DNA of 64,000 nucleotides from Takakia lepidozioides (Eukaryota; Streptophyta; Takakiopsida; Takakiales; Takakiaceae): NCBI GenBank assembly GCA_030704615.1, contig CM060732.1, positions 70,661,053 through 70,725,052 of the forward strand. Direction: 5' to 3'. Shown here in pieces: positions 1 to 12,216 of the stretch. The notes under the pieces were generated by a model. That model saw nothing but the letters and a program-made list of their open reading frames with translations, did not search any database and was not told the DNA's origin. A program made the translations under genes and the position numbers. Position 1 is the first letter of the stretch. Each line of letters starts with the position of its first letter.

Positions 1-1440
1 GTTCCAGAAGTTGTGCCAACTGCTTCTCCATTTCAGGGAGTTTCTGAATTGTTTTCTCCATGTCTTGCGTTTTTGACATTTGCCTCTCGATGGCTGTGAT
101 GCGTGATGCCAAAGAACTGCCGCCTCCCTGTGCATACAGAAAAGAGCATTAGTCATCTCACCTCTTTCAACTCTACACCTACCTCAACTTGCACCCTACC
201 CAAATTCTGTTTGTGCAAATGGATGGAGAGGGCTGGGAAGGATGCAAGTGCAAATACCCGGCACATGGTGGCCTCCGAAGGTGCTTCCCCATCATTGTTT
301 GGCTCCTGCCCAAGTTCAGATAGAGAGTGGTCGCGGCTTTTCTGTTTTTTCTGCACATTTGTATTTTCCCACAACGTGGCAAATATGAGCCCTCAACATG
401 TAGCCAGAACCAGCTCCTAACTAGGACCTTACATACAAGGCTTGCCGTGGATGAGGTGTGGTACTTGGGTCCTATGTCATGTGGCAATCACACACAAATG
501 AAGGCAAAACAAGAAAGTGCCACAAGGCCAAAAAAGGTAAACAGCAAACAGACACACAAACCATATCTGACAGCTTTAGTAGTGGCTTGGGAAACAGCTG
601 CCTTGTGCTTACCAACCGGGCTGCTTGGCCAGCAACACCTGCGCGACCCCAACGTGAGGGATTTGTGACACAAGCACGGGCTTGCTTCATACTTTCAGTC
701 TTGGCCACTCCTGTTGGGGACTCCCAGTACTCCACAAGGCGATCCCAATATGCAGGTTTGGTGTTCACAGGTCTAACTCCCTTCCCCTTCCATATTTCCT
801 TCAGTCTTGCACGCTCACCCTTCATTATCTTTGCACTCGCCCTAGCTACAAACTCTCGACTCACAGGGTGGGGATAGTACTCATAGGTCTCGTTCAGCAT
901 GTCCACCACTGTTGTGATGGCCACTGCATCTTGCATATCAACATTCTGCAGACTTGGATCACAGAACGTAAGTGCCAGACTACGCAAGTCTCGCTGCCAA
1001 TGGTCCTTACCTTCACTCCCCGCATCTATTTTTCCAAGGGTTGTTACCTCCACCTTGTGGCGCTTCAGACCTTCTGCCACCCTTGCATCCCCCTTGGTTT
1101 CCCATGTCTTAAGGGTGCGCCGGCGTGCACGCCTCAACTGTGTGGCGCGGCTGGGCTGTGGACCATCCTCATCATAACCATAATCACGAGTGGGGGGCGG
1201 CCATTGCGAAGGCCCTTGGGAAGATGCAGGCTGCCATGTCCATTGTAGTTCAAATTTCAGTCTAGTTCCGAGAGTGGGTAGACCCTTCAGGTCATCCATG
1301 ATGGCCTCCCCCATGTCACAGACTGGAAACAAGTTCAGGGAAGTTTTCTGCTTAACTTCATTTTCATCAGACAATTTCCTGGCAACAGACATGGCTTTGG
1401 ACACTACAGCCTCTAAGGCAGATTTAACCAGCAGGGTCAA
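1..1440 (-). pseudogene. Ptta/En/Spm transposase-like gene, copy 1 (5' end replaced by LINE sequence)
   Basis: The long open frame at 472-1440 reads leftwards. Its C-terminal two thirds matches the protein at 10408-11322 almost residue for residue, including a YWDRLVEYWES segment that resembles the W-x2-LV-x-YW-x-S signature of the plant transposase (Ptta/En/Spm, Transposase_24) family. A second downstream exon is suggested at about 150-340, where both copies share an acidic LGQEPNNDGEAPSEAT-type stretch, and coiled-coil coding sequence continues off the left edge. The first ~70 codons (1236-1440) are not transposase. They are the C-terminal region of LINE-B read in the same frame, so the reading frame is a chimera. 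The normal Pro-rich N-terminus seen in copy 2 is missing. I therefore call it a broken copy, although the fused frame is open. The family assignment is by motif resemblance only. Confidence 0.55.
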
Positions 1441-2130
1441 GACTTGCGGGCTAATATTCAGATCCTTGAGAATCTCTAGAAGACTCTCTTCCGCCAGGAC
1501 TTAGCCTGTTTGACAGGGCAATCCTGTTTCCAACATATAGAGTCGATTAACTTAGGAAATCTGATGTTGGAAATATGTTGCAGCTGACCCACCACCTGAC
1601 CTTGAATTCATCTCGTCGAGAGCTTAACGAAGGGATGCCAAACTCACCCCGAACAGCCACATTGGCTGTTTTGGAGTATGATGACATACTCCTTAAGCAC
1701 CCCAACTCTAATCGACTCTAGAGACTTAGCCTGGTTGGAGTTTTCAACCCATATTGCAAATGCGTACTCGACCAAGGCGGGTCTAATAACGGGACAAAGT
1801 TGACTTGACCTCAGAGTTGATCCCTCTGCAGTGGAAAATTTAGTGAGACCCAGCGCTTTGCGCTTGCCAGTTTGAACAACTTTCTGAATATGTGCATCCT
1901 AATTACAGTTCGAGGAAAACTCAACGCCGAGGTGTCTGTAGGAGGGAGGACCGAAATCTCTTGGCTTCCCCACTGCCACTTGAGATCATCCCCTCCCTCT
2001 ACTCGGTCCTTGAATGCCACCACTGCACATTTACTGACATTAGCCTCTAGCCCCCAAAGGTCAAAGTATCTCTTCGCGCAATCAATCAACTCATGGAGAT
2101 CGGAAGGAGTCTCCCCTATGCCTGCGATAC
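1236..2130 (-). mobile_element. LINE-B fragment (RT end to C-terminal region)
   Basis: This is the reverse complement of the long LINE at 52.9-57.1 kb, roughly its 55,800-56,660 part. It carries the segment after the RT active site ([17 protein letters not shown]), the WWGQLQ region and the region preceding the CPLC zinc motif. Several stops and frame changes make it dead. It joins the transposase-like gene at 1236-1240. Confidence 0.85.
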
Positions 2131-3130
2131 CTGGAAAGCCTGAACTACTTGATTATACCAATGTATGTCACACTACCGGATAGAGCCCTTCACACAGGTT
2201 TGAGGGTTCTTTGGATACGAGTCACCTGTGCAAGTGCGGGGCCTTTGTGGCGTTTCCTCGACATGCCTTCAAGAGGTGGACTGGCACCTTCCGCGCTGCT
2301 CCCCTCCTTTTCCTTGCACCTTCCACGCTGCTCTCCTCCTCTGCCTCTTCCTTGCCTGGTGTGTCGTCCGAGGTGTTGGACTTGGAGCATGTCCGCAGCC
2401 CAAAAGGTAGGGAGTGTGTGCTCCTTACAATGGGGACGGAAGGAGCTGAAGAATGACTTGTAGCAGGCCAAAACCCACGAAATATGAAGTGGGACCCCAA
2501 AGCAAGGAGAGGCAAAGTACAGCAGCAGAACACTTACAGAAACAGGAACTCTGCTGAACAATGTGGAAAATGCGGGGAGTGTGGGGCTCCTTCACAATGG
2601 GCACACTGACTACTTGGCCCAGCTGCATGCATGGAGACTGTAGAGAAAACCACAGTAGATTGAAAGGGGAGGAAATGACACTGTTCAGCACGCGAAGTCG
2701 CATGCAACCAAATCCATCCGTTCATTTCGAAAAAAACATCCACGTGTAACAAATCCGAGGTCGTGAACATGACGACTTGAAGTTGACTGGTGATCCACAT
2801 TGCTGAGCAACGTCAAGAGTTGAAGGTGTAGGGGTGGTGTAGGTCACTGCAAGCAACATTGCACCACAAGAATTGTAAATGATGAAGGCTGCTGTGTCAC
2901 AGAGGCAAGGCACATTTGGCCGTCCAGCATCCATTGCAGATAAGACATTCACTAGATAATGCATTTAGTGCTATATGTACTTGAACGAATGAACCTTGTC
3001 CATAAGCATTTATGGGCCGCCCTTGAGCGAAACTGCTCAGTGCTAGCTTGTACATCTTGTAGAGCATCGCAGATGATCAGGATTCATCTCAAGTCTGAGG
3101 ATGTGTTGGGCAACTTTGGGGAGCTTCGGT
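2131..3130. repeat. Duplicated non-coding block (partner 12.48-14.0 kb)
   Basis: The stretch is about 90% alike by eye to 12,480-13,115 and 13,740-13,995, in direct orientation. It includes a CT-rich tract around 2,280-2,360. The partner has about 0.6 kb extra at 13.12-13.74 kb, which holds a solo LTR. Open frames here are short and not conserved between the copies, so I call no gene. Confidence 0.7.
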
Positions 3131-3400
3131 GCTTTTGAAAGACCTGGCGGACAAAACTAATATTAGTCCAAGCTGATCGTTGCCCACCTGCATTCGAGAC
3201 TTGCAAGCAAAGCTGTAGGAGGGCATAGAGCAGAGGTCATGGGGACATCGGGACCAAGCTGAGCTGAAAGGAAACTGATCGGGACGTGATGTTGTACTAG
3301 GGGATCCTGTCGGCTCAATTTGGCAGCTGGCTATTTTGTTTCTAGTCTGCGTGCAGAACAGATAGCGCTTCTGTGAGAACCACGCAAACTGGCGGCTAAT

Positions 3401-3990
3401 GTGAAGGGGTTGGACGTTGGTACTCTCTTCGCTGAGCAGCTATTTAAAGTGTGGCAGAGCTTACATCAACACCATCCAGTACTGCCGCACTATGACAACA
3501 AGGATGCGGCATGCGAAGTATGGCCGCCGATGGTCCTGATAGATCCAGTAAAGTATATTGGGGATATCACAGCTGAGTGCCTTGAGGGGAACTTGAAGAA
3601 TCTGGATTTGGAGTTTTGTCCCGAACGACTTCACGAACTTGAAGGAAAGCTTGGTTGGAAATATTTGTTATACGTGTTCCCACCTTTGGGTAGCTCATAT
3701 GTCGACGCTAAGAGCTTGGAACGGAATTGGGAATCCGTAGAGCCCAATAGTTGCACGGCCACAAGTTCGGAGGCGATTGCCCTGACAAGGTGTTCTTATG
3801 CAACGGTAGCAGACATGAATATGATCGACCCAGCCAAGCAGATTGTGAAGGGATGGGCACCCCTGACGACCTCCAAAAGCCCAGATCTAAGCTCATTTCA
3901 TTCTTCAGCCTTTGCCGTTTACATGGTTTGTGAATATCTCGCTCACACGCACTTCGCCCTTGGGACATTGCAAACATTTTCCCTCTTTTC
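3401..3990 (+). CDS. Conserved unknown exon, possibly XS-like, copy A
   Basis: An open frame from about 3401 encodes a block shared with the inverted copy at 17,990-18,592. Conserved parts are CEVWPPMVLIDP near the start, a LDLEFCPERLHELEGKLGW stretch, LLYVFPPLGSSYVDAKSLERNWE, and VKGWAPLTTSK. The WPPM start and the late aromatic/AxxLExxW stretch loosely recall XS domains of SGS3-type RNA-silencing proteins, but the match is too weak for a firm name. The nominal frame runs on to 4108 only because it reads into a LINE-A tail. Coiled-coil and RING exons follow on the same strand at 4.7-6.4 kb, so this may be the 5' part of that gene. Confidence 0.4.
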
Positions 3991-3994
3991 TCTC

Positions 3995-4105
3995 CCTCTC
4001 TCTCTCATGTTCATGTTTTCTTCCATTTTGTCCCATAAGCTCTATGAGCTTTCCGCGGACGTTATAAAGCACCATTTCATTTCATTTCATTTCTCTCTTC
4101 CACTA
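3995..4105 (+). mobile_element. LINE-A 3' tail (5'-truncated)
   Basis: It contains the family 3' UTR core CCATAAGCTCTATGAGCTTT, then a GGACGTTATAAAGCACC motif and a (TTTCA)n terminus. The same end occurs at 4.11-4.28, 8.76-8.91, 17.81, 27.04, 38.81, 42.24 and 51.22 kb. A CT-rich tract lies at its 5' side. Confidence 0.75.
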
Positions 4106-4107
4106 TG

Positions 4108-4280
4108 AGGATAAAAAATGCTTGGGAGCTTACCTGCACGAGGCCTTCACCCTTAGACAATCCCTCGAGCAATAGTTTTATTTTTGGCTCTGGTTTTGTT
4201 TCCACTCATGTTTTCTACCATTTTCTCCATGAGCTTTCCGCGGACGTTACAAAGCACCATTTCATTTCTGGATTTGGTAA
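4108..4280 (+). mobile_element. LINE-A 3' fragment with ORF end
   Basis: It encodes the last residues of the LINE-A protein ([13 protein letters not shown], then stop) followed by the shared 3' UTR and an ATTTC terminus. It lies immediately behind another LINE-A tail, so two truncated copies sit in tandem. The reading frame end matches the longer copy at 38.9-39.7 kb. Confidence 0.75.
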
Positions 4281-4719
4281 ATGCCTTATTTGTTCTTTTA
4301 TTGAGTTTATAAGCTCAATGGTGGGTCATATACCTAGAGCAATGAAACTCCCGAAGCTTTGAGATGTCCCATTTTGCATGATGTTGCACATCTTTCCTGC
4401 TGTAGCTGCTGGAGACCTGGTTTCTAGCAGTTTTCCTTCATGACTAGTAGTTTTCCTTCACTCTACATGTATTGGACCTGGAGTAGCAGTGGCAGCATGG
4501 TCATGGTCGCTCACATATGCTATCTACCAAGACCCAGATAATTTTCAGGTCTTCACAGATTTCAATCTACTGGGGACGACCTAAGATCCTATTTCTGTGT
4601 CTCTTGGTGTTAATCATCTCAGCGACCCAAACATCCCTGAAGATGTAGTTTCAGCACTGGGAACTCACTGCAGCTAGCAGGCATTTTTATACGAGAAAGA
4701 GAGGAACATTTTCTATTTT

Positions 4720-6394
4720 CAAGTGAAAGAGAGATCTGGCCAAATGTGATGTTCAAGATTCTATCAATGGTATCTCACAGGATAAGGTCGGCTAAAGAAA
4801 AGGAGATGGACGCACTGGAGGTCATGGTAATACTGGAGAGTGAACTTGCTACAGCTGAGCAATTGGAACTAGATAAATGTCATGAAGAATTCTGGTTATC
4901 ACTAAAGACATCTATGCGGCAATGTAAGAAGGATGTAATGAAGGTTAGCCTTTTCTCTCTCTATCTTCCATATTTCATGCTATCGTGTGTTTTCCAGGCA
5001 AGAATACATGATCTTGATTCCTTCATGTGGGGGTCCTTTTGTAAATGTCATCACGAATTCTGGTTACTACTACAGACATGTATGCAGCAATATGAGGAGG
5101 ATCTAATGAAGGTTAGCATTTTCTCTCTCTATCTTTCAATTTTCATGCTATCTATACATGTGCTTTCCAGGCAGGAATACATGATCTTGATTCCTTCATG
5201 TGGATTAGTGGTGGGTCCTGTTGCTGAAAGGTATTGGTGGTTTGTCAGCTCCTACTGAATTGGCAACAAAAACAAGAGTGATCCATCTTGGAGCAAAGGG
5301 TGAATGAAAGGATGCAGTTGGTGGAGCACACTGAAGTTGCCGAGAAAGAGACACTCATGCTTGAAAGTATGATGTCCATAGAAGCTACTGTCGGGGTGAT
5401 GAAAGAGGTGAACCGCTTTTTTTGAGCTAAAGCATTAACAATCACCTTTCTATTCACTTGTCACTCTCACTGAATGGTCTCTTTGGTGAGTATCAGGTTT
5501 CCATTGCAGTGACAGCAATGCAAGCTTCAGTGTGGGTGCACTCAGTTATTATTGCAACACTCTTTGCATCACAAGTGACTTGGGTGGCCTCTACCGAAGG
5601 CTTTTAATGCAAGTGCCAAAAGACATGTAAACCACATGGGGTTGTTGGACAAGGTTCTATCTTATATATAATATTGTAGAGAATGTATGATGTCACAAGT
5701 CTTAGGTGATGCCTTCTCTAGTTTTATCTCACGAAGCTAAGATTGTTGAATCCCTTGTCTTCAAAATTTTGATGGTCAAATGGTTTTTGGAGTATTTGTT
5801 GGATTTGTTGCAGATCGAGAATGTCACCAGATCAGAGAAGGAGGACATGGAGAAGAAGTACAAAATGGAAGTGGCTAGGCTATTGAGAGAGAGAAAGAGG
5901 ACATGGAGAAGCACCACAAAACAGAAGCGGCGAGGGCATTGAGAGAAAAAGAGGACATGGAGAAGCACCACAAAATGGAAGAATTGACGGTAGTGAGAGA
6001 ATTGAGAGTGACAATGTACAGGGAGATGAAGAACAAAATGGAAGGGGAGAGGTTATTGAAAGAGAAAGAGGACATGTAGAAGCACCACCAAATGAAGGAG
6101 ACATTACAAAGAGAGCTTCAGGAGGCAAGGCAAACACTGCACGAGCTTGAGCAAAGTATACAGGAAGAATCCGAGTGCGCAGTTTGTGCTCGAGAAATGG
6201 AAGGCATCAAGGGGACTCGGAAAAGGCCATTGAGTAACTTTGGTGTTGAGCCAGCTCGAAAGAGAGTGTGTTTTAAACCGTGCAACCATGCCGGGGTGTG
6301 TGATGAGTGTGCCATCAATATTTGGACCCGTACTCAGAAATGCCCGTTGTGCAACACCCAACTCACTGAGAAGCCAACTGCCATTTTTTTGTGA
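4720..6394 (+). pseudogene. Coiled-coil/RING protein gene, copy A (broken)
   Basis: This is the direct-duplicate partner of the gene at 20.27-21.80 kb. Helical exons occur around 4746-4943 (ending in an AAG/GT donor), with a tandemly repeated exon-like unit near 5000-5110 that copy B lacks. The last exon begins after an acceptor near 5812 and encodes EKEDMEKKYKMEV-type coiled coil, then a C-terminal RING (CAVC, PCNHAGVCDEC, CPLC) that is itself intact at 6173-6360. Two lesions are visible relative to copy B: a 2-bp GA insertion in the GAGAGAGA run near 5890 that shifts the frame, and an in-frame TAG at 6077-6079 in place of GAG. The RING could only be made from an internal ATG at 6092. Confidence 0.7.
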
Positions 6395-6449
6395 CTATCA
6401 CCACACTGAAGCACCAACAAAACTACATTTGGGCACAATGTAGGATGGC

Positions 6450-8600
6450 ACACACTAGGTTGGTTCCATTTTAATTTTTTCTGAAGCTTTTGAAGAAAGA
6501 GAGGAACAACTTCATTTATTTTGTTATCAAGTTCATTGAAGGTTTCCGCATTCCCAATCTTATTAGAAGTATTCAACACTAATGAGCTCGGTTAGCAGCC
6601 AATCAGGCTTGATAAAACAAAAACTTTAGAATTGTGTAACTTTGCGATTGTGATTGCCATCAAATGTAGGCAACAAATTATCAGATCATTTGATCTACAC
6701 AAAATTGATTAGATGGAGTAGTTTTGCCCTGTTGGATTTGAGTTGAAACACGATTATTATGCAATGCTGAGGTATGGAGTTCTTATTATGGTTTGTGATG
6801 ATGATTGTACTCTGAAGTTCAGTTTAGAAATAGGTACATGACAGCCATGATTCGGTTGAAGTTTGCCGGGACATGAAAATCTTCATATCTTTCTGTTTGG
6901 GCATCTTCAACTCAAGAGAAGGCCTAGCTCACAGGCCAGTGGCAACAGCAGGAAAACCACTACAGTATCCACTCAAAGGCAACATCGACATACAGCACCG
7001 GTATCACATGTACGGGGGAATTTGCATTCTCAGAGGACCTTGGCTTCTGGGAAAGACTCAAGGAAGCATGGCATGTATTGGTTGGTGCTCCTCTGGTAGT
7101 TATGGTGTGTAGTCCGTCACTCAATCTTCAAATAGCTGTGTGCCTTTCCTCTTGTTCCTTCGCCTTCATACCTACCCCAGAGAAACTGACTGACTCACTG
7201 AACTAGTACTTTTAGTTTGTAGACGTGCCATAGTATTTACCTGCCTTCCCACAAGGAACTTTCAATCATAACTTGTTCACTGGGACTGTCAGGTTTCTGA
7301 CCATACAGTTGTTCTTATTAATCACTGTGCCAAATTCGGCATATTGAGGGTTCATACTTTGATAGAAAAACACATAGGAAAGCAAGGTGCAAGAGACCTC
7401 TAACGTCCAGAGGGGGCCCGTGGGACAACGCAGAACAACAAGAAACCAGCTCAGCACCAAGCACTGGGGGTCTTCAAAGCTGATAGTTTCTGCCAAAGAT
7501 TGTGGGTCCCTAAAATGATAATAGTGCCTTCCTCATATCTTGTAGTGTGCCAGGCAGAGGACGTTCCATTAGCGGTATCCCAAATGACTAGGTGAGTTGG
7601 GCCACTGCTGCTGAGGGGCGAGTTTGCAGTTTAATGTAACGACTGTTTGGGACTAGGATGTTCTGCAGGAAGCAGTTTGTTGCTTGGTGGGGAGGCTTAA
7701 TCAAAATCTGTAGGCCTGTCCAATGGGCAGAGTAGCACATCAAACCCATGGCTGACAGATATTGGTGGATGACAATGCAGCTCCCCTGCGTAGGCCCAAG
7801 AACCGAATTAACAACTTTAGAAGTTCCTGACCTGGACCTTAGTGAACTTGATCTTGTTTGATGGACATCTTTCACTGAAGATGAGTTGCACTCCCTGTGA
7901 GCTAGAGAGTTCAAATTGGAAAGTGGTAACATTATTATCACCGATTCCAATCTGTTGTAATGAAAACTGGAGTGCTTGGCATGTCCATTGCTACACATGA
8001 TACCCTGACCTGTGGACATCGCCTTTTCTACAGAAAAAGCAGTTCAAATTTTAGAGATTGCTAACAGGCAAACGTGGATTCAACTCTACCAATCTTTCCC
8101 AACTGTATAACGCGGTTAGTGGCGGTAACTCGTTGTAGCCTTGAATCTTTTATGGTGTTTCAGCTGGCCTCCATTTATTGGCAACACTGCTAAGGGTATG
8201 TTCTCTCATGTAGGTCCTTGATAAAATTAATGCACTCTCCCATTCAGAGCTCATTTGCATCACATATTGACTGAGGTTCTGGCCAATGTGGTAAGCTCTA
8301 GCAGTAAGTGATTGGGCCTCTTTTTTAGAGGAGCTCATCTCCCTCTACATTGCCAACCGGACAAGACCTGCTGCTTCTGGTATGGCCAGACCACATTGGC
8401 AGCAAAGCACTAGACCAGTAAAGTTGTAAATTAGATTTAGCAGCTACCAGCTAAGTGAGACTCAAATTGCAAACTTGTACCACAAGTTCATGGATCATCT
8501 TTCTTGGAACAGGAGGTAATGGGATGCACATGTATTGTCCAATTTTCTCTATTATTTTTGTCATTTTGACCTTATCATCATGAGGTGACGTGCAGATTAC
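6450..8600. other. Intergenic region, no supported gene
   Basis: 6,450-7,480 is the downstream flank of RING copy A and is repeated with substitutions at 21,840-22,500. A trace of LINE-A-like coding (SFEDPQCL, minus strand) appears near 7,480. From 7,500 to 8,600 I see only short unsupported frames. Confidence 0.5.
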
Positions 8601-8759
8601 AATTTAAACTTTGTGTAATGGGTACCCTCCATGACCCTGTGAGCAGAGCTGAGACAAATGGACTATTGGAACATGCGGACTTGGAAGATGAAGATGTAGA
8701 GGTTCTTCACATTCTCGCTCTCCCCTGTTTTGAGTGACTTCGTCTTTGTGGGGGAGTAT

Positions 8760-8912
8760 ATGGCTCCTTTCTCTTTGGGCTCCTTGAGCAGTAGTTGCTT
8801 TTGGGCTGCTTTTTGGCTCTGGTTTTGTCTCCTCTCTCTTGTTTTTTCCTTTTTGTCCCATAAGCTCCGAGGATTCCACGGACGTCATAAAGTACCACTT
8901 CATTTCATTTCT
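8760..8912 (+). mobile_element. LINE-A 3' tail
   Basis: It begins at the end of the ORF (a CTTGAGCAG-stop equivalent of the SLEQ end), continues through the GGCTCTGGTTTTGT segment and the CCCATAAGCTC core, and ends in ATTTCATTTC. It is 5'-truncated. Confidence 0.7.
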
Positions 8913-8984
8913 TTGGGTGTTTGCCAAGTTTACCTGAAAGATGACAAGTTTGCTGCACGCCCTGATCTTCTAAAAAAAAAATGG

Positions 8985-9600
8985 AGTAATGGTCACAACA
9001 AAGAGAACTAGTATGACTAGGACCACGCTTCAATGGAGATATAGAGTGCCCTAGCAGGCGGTCATCCGCTTTCCTGCAAGTCTGAGAGATTGAATTCAAA
9101 TGGAGGAAAAGTCCCATAAACTACATAAAGTGTGCACAGGGGCGACAATCACATCTGACTCTTCTGCTGACTACTCACCAAGTTCAAGCCACATGCAATT
9201 GGGTCTGGCACAAGTTTAGCAAGTATTTACCAGGAAAATGAGAGAAAGATCTGAGCCAGTTATCGTTGACTTTCAGGTGACAGCGGCTGTCCAAAGGCTT
9301 AGGGAGGTCCAACCATATTTTCATGTGAGATGAGTGACGTGTGATCTCCTGATGCAGACTTGCGAAAGAGTAATAACAGAATTCGATGAGGATCCGGGTC
9401 AGACTCATTTTGGGGCATATTACAGACTCAATCATACCGGGCCCAAGCATGTTTGACGAAAATGAAGAGAAGGTGGGTACCAACACCATGGCCACATGAC
9501 TCCAAAGAAGATGGAGAGAAGGTGGAAGTGATCGTGTTACAGGATCTGGATCGAGGACTCAGAAGCAGTTCTGGTTATAAACTTCAAAACCAATCCGTGA
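8985..9600 (+). repeat. Duplicated block, partner 26.00-26.70 kb
   Basis: It is directly similar to 26,000-26,700, with small indels. The partner carries an open frame ending SMFDENEEKVVPTPWPQ...; here a one-base insertion after GAGAAGGTGGG and a following TGA break it. Function unknown. Confidence 0.65.
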
Positions 9601-9625
9601 ATTGGATTAATGGTGGATGAGGGTC

Positions 9626-11322
9626 TCACCTCAATTGAAAAGGATACGTCACTACCCACCTCGGAGGTGTTGCTCGGCCCCTTGCTTCCCTCCAAGGTTT
9701 GCATACCACCCTCTGCCTCAACCCTTTCCCTTTCCCCACATCATGAGCATGAGCCCCACCATCTACGGTGTCCGGATCAGCAATTACAGTCACCTTCATT
9801 GCAGCCCCCTCTTTCTCCCCTGCAGCCTGCCCCCCACTTACACCCTCTTTCTGCACACGTGGCAACTCAGCACTTTCCCCACCCCCTTCTGACAACACCT
9901 CGCGCTTAGATAGAATGGTGTCGGAAGGGGGCTCTTTGCTACTTGAGCCAGGGAGAACTTGTCGTTGCATGGCTGTCATGAGTTCCAGAAGTTGTGCAAC
10001 TGCTTCTCCATTCCAGAGAGTTTCTGAATTATCTTCTCCATTTGCCTCTCGATGGGTGTCATGCGTGATGCCAAAGAACTGCCGCCTCCCTGTGCATACA
10101 GAAAAGAGCATTAGTCATCTCACCTCCTTCAACTCTACACCTACCTCAACTTTCACCCTACCCAAATGCTGTTTGTGCATTGAATGGATGGAGAGGGCTA
10201 GGAAGGATGCAAGTGCAAATACCCGGCACATGGTGGCCTCCGAAGGTGCCCCCCCCATGATTCTTTGGCTGCTGCCCAAGTTCAGATAGAGAGGGCTGGC
10301 TGTGGCTTTTCTGTTTTTTCTGCACATTTGTAACCCACAACGTGGCAAATATGAGCCTTCAACATGTTGCCAGAACCTGCTCCTAACCAGGACGTTACAT
10401 ACAAGGCTCACCGTGGATGAGGTGTGGTACTTGGGACCTCTGTCATGTGGCAATACACACAAATGAAGGCAAAAGAAGAAAGTGCCACAAGACCAAAACA
10501 GGTAAACACTGCTCGACCCCAACGCGAGGGATTTGTGACACAAGCACGGGCTTGCTTCATAATTTCAGTCTTGGCCACCCCTCTTGGGGACTCCCAATAC
10601 TCCACAAGGCGATCCCAATATACAGGTTTGGTGTTCACAGGTCTAACTCCCTTCCCCTTACATATTTCCTTCAGTCTTGCACGCTCACCCTTCATTATCT
10701 TTGCAATCGCCCTAGCTACAAACTCTCGACTCACAGGGTGGGGTAAGTACTCATAGTTCTCGTTCAGCATGTCCACCACTGTCGTTATGGCCACTGCATC
10801 TTGCATATCAACATTCTGCAGACTTGGATCACAGAACCTAAGTGCAAGACTACGCAAGTCTCGCTGCCAGTGGTCCTTACCTTCACACCCCGCGTCTATT
10901 TTTCCAAGGGTTGTTACCTCCACCTTGTGGCGCTTCAAACTTTCTGCCACCCTTGCATCCCCCTCGGTTTCCCATGTCTTAAGGGTGCGCCAGCGTGCAC
11001 GCCTCAACTGTGTGGCGCGGCTGGGCTGTGCACCATCGTCATCAGAACCATAATCACGAGTGGGGGGCTGCCATTGCGAAGGCCCTTGGGAAGATTCAGG
11101 CTCCCATGTCCAATATCCTGTAGGAGGAGGTGGACCCCATTGTGGCGGAGGCCATGTGCTGCCTGCTGTTGGCTGCAATTGCGAGGAAACGACTGTGTGT
11201 AATGTGGGGGACGTGCACAAGGGGGCTGCCGAGGTGCTGTCTCCGATGCTACCTACTCCATAGACAAAAAAGCAAGTTAGACTAGCAATGGAAGGGGCCT
11301 GCCACCCCTCACATATAGGCAA
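9626..11322 (-). CDS. Ptta/En/Spm plant transposase-like protein, copy 2 (multi-exon)
   Basis: The main exon lies in 10408-11322. From the N-terminus it shows a Pro/Trp/Gln-rich low-complexity stretch, a basic patch (QLRRARWRTLKTWE), then a conserved helical block with HPVSREFVARA, KGERARLKEI and YWDRLVEYWES. The last resembles the W-x2-LV-x-YW core of plant Transposase_24 proteins, which derive from CACTA/En/Spm transposons. Further exons appear at about 10140-10300 and 9626-10111, the latter encoding an acidic coiled-coil-like tail with a LLELMTAMQRQ stretch. Exact splice sites were not resolved and the start at 11322 is provisional. No terminal CACTA repeats were found, so it may be a domesticated or stranded transposase gene. 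The copy at the left edge of the window is its paralogue. Confidence 0.5.
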
Positions 11323-11374
11323 AGGAAATGATCAGTGGAAGATAAAGCAGAAAAAGCAGAAAGGGAGGCTGAGT

Positions 11375-12012
11375 CAAATAAAGCTCAGCCCCTTTCACAC
11401 TCTTGGCACTAGACTGAAATTACAATTAAGGCAGGAAGCCTACCTTTCAACAGCAAATAGACACAGAGCGGAAAGGGGGATCGCAAATGCATTACGGGAA
11501 TTGTTGTTGTGCCCTTGTTCACCAACTTTGTAAATCTCAAGGCTGAAGCAAAAGTCCAGGCCCTTTCAGGCCACTCTTGGCACTACATTGAATTTCAGCT
11601 CAGGGCAGGTAGCGTACCTTTTAACAGCAGACAAAAGCAAAGAGGAAAATGGGATTGCAAATGCCCGTCCTGCGGAACCTGAAGACAACATTCCATTTAT
11701 GATTCACTGTCATGGGAACTGTCATTCACTGTCATTCACTTTCTGAATCACTGTCATGGTTACTCTCCCTTTACACAAGCGTCTTGACCTGCTGTGTGTG
11801 GTTTGCCCAATAACTAGGCCCCAAAAGAGGCTGTGCATTTGGCTCAGCCTCGAGACTTTCAAAGTTGGTAAACAGAGGTACAGGCACAATTCCCTTGATA
11901 GATTTGAAGAGAGTGTCTCTCTGGTGAGAGAACCCTGGACAACGAATCAGAAAATGAATATTGTCTTCAGGTTGCCTGTACAACGAGCAATTGCACTCTC
12001 CCTTTCTCCACT
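11375..12012. mobile_element. Scrambled LINE-B 3' fragments
   Basis: Three pieces of the LINE-B C-terminal region lie together: about 11,375-11,520 (+) and 11,530-11,720 (+), both around the segment ahead of the CPxC zinc motif, and 11,760-12,012 (-), covering the part with [12 protein letters not shown]-type sequence and the conserved [13 protein letters not shown]. All are broken by stops. Confidence 0.75.
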
Positions 12013-12016
12013 CTGA

Positions 12017-12216
12017 CTGTCATAGTATCAGGCAGTCTCTCTGCATGGTCAACGTCGCTGGTGAATTATCAGCCGAGGTCCAGAGCAACATTGGAGTCAA
12101 ACAGGGCTGCCCCCTTTCACCGATGGGGGACCAACACAATCAGATCTCCTCTACGCTGATGATGTTGCCCTTTCGGCACAATCCCCGGTCTTCCTGCAAC
12201 GCCATCTCCACAGAGA
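12017..12216 (+). mobile_element. LINE-C reverse-transcriptase fragment
   Basis: The translation shows IGVKQGCPLSP, the RT region just before the active site, and after a small deletion a YADDVAL-type active-site core. These residues differ from LINE-B ([15 protein letters not shown]), so it is a third non-LTR family. Only about 200 bp remain, wedged between LINE-B pieces. Confidence 0.65.

Noticed and set aside
2190-2561. Arg/Gly- and Cys-rich frames near 2.2-2.6 kb on both strands
   Set aside because: They come from a CT-rich tract and are not conserved in the duplicate at 12.5-12.9 kb.
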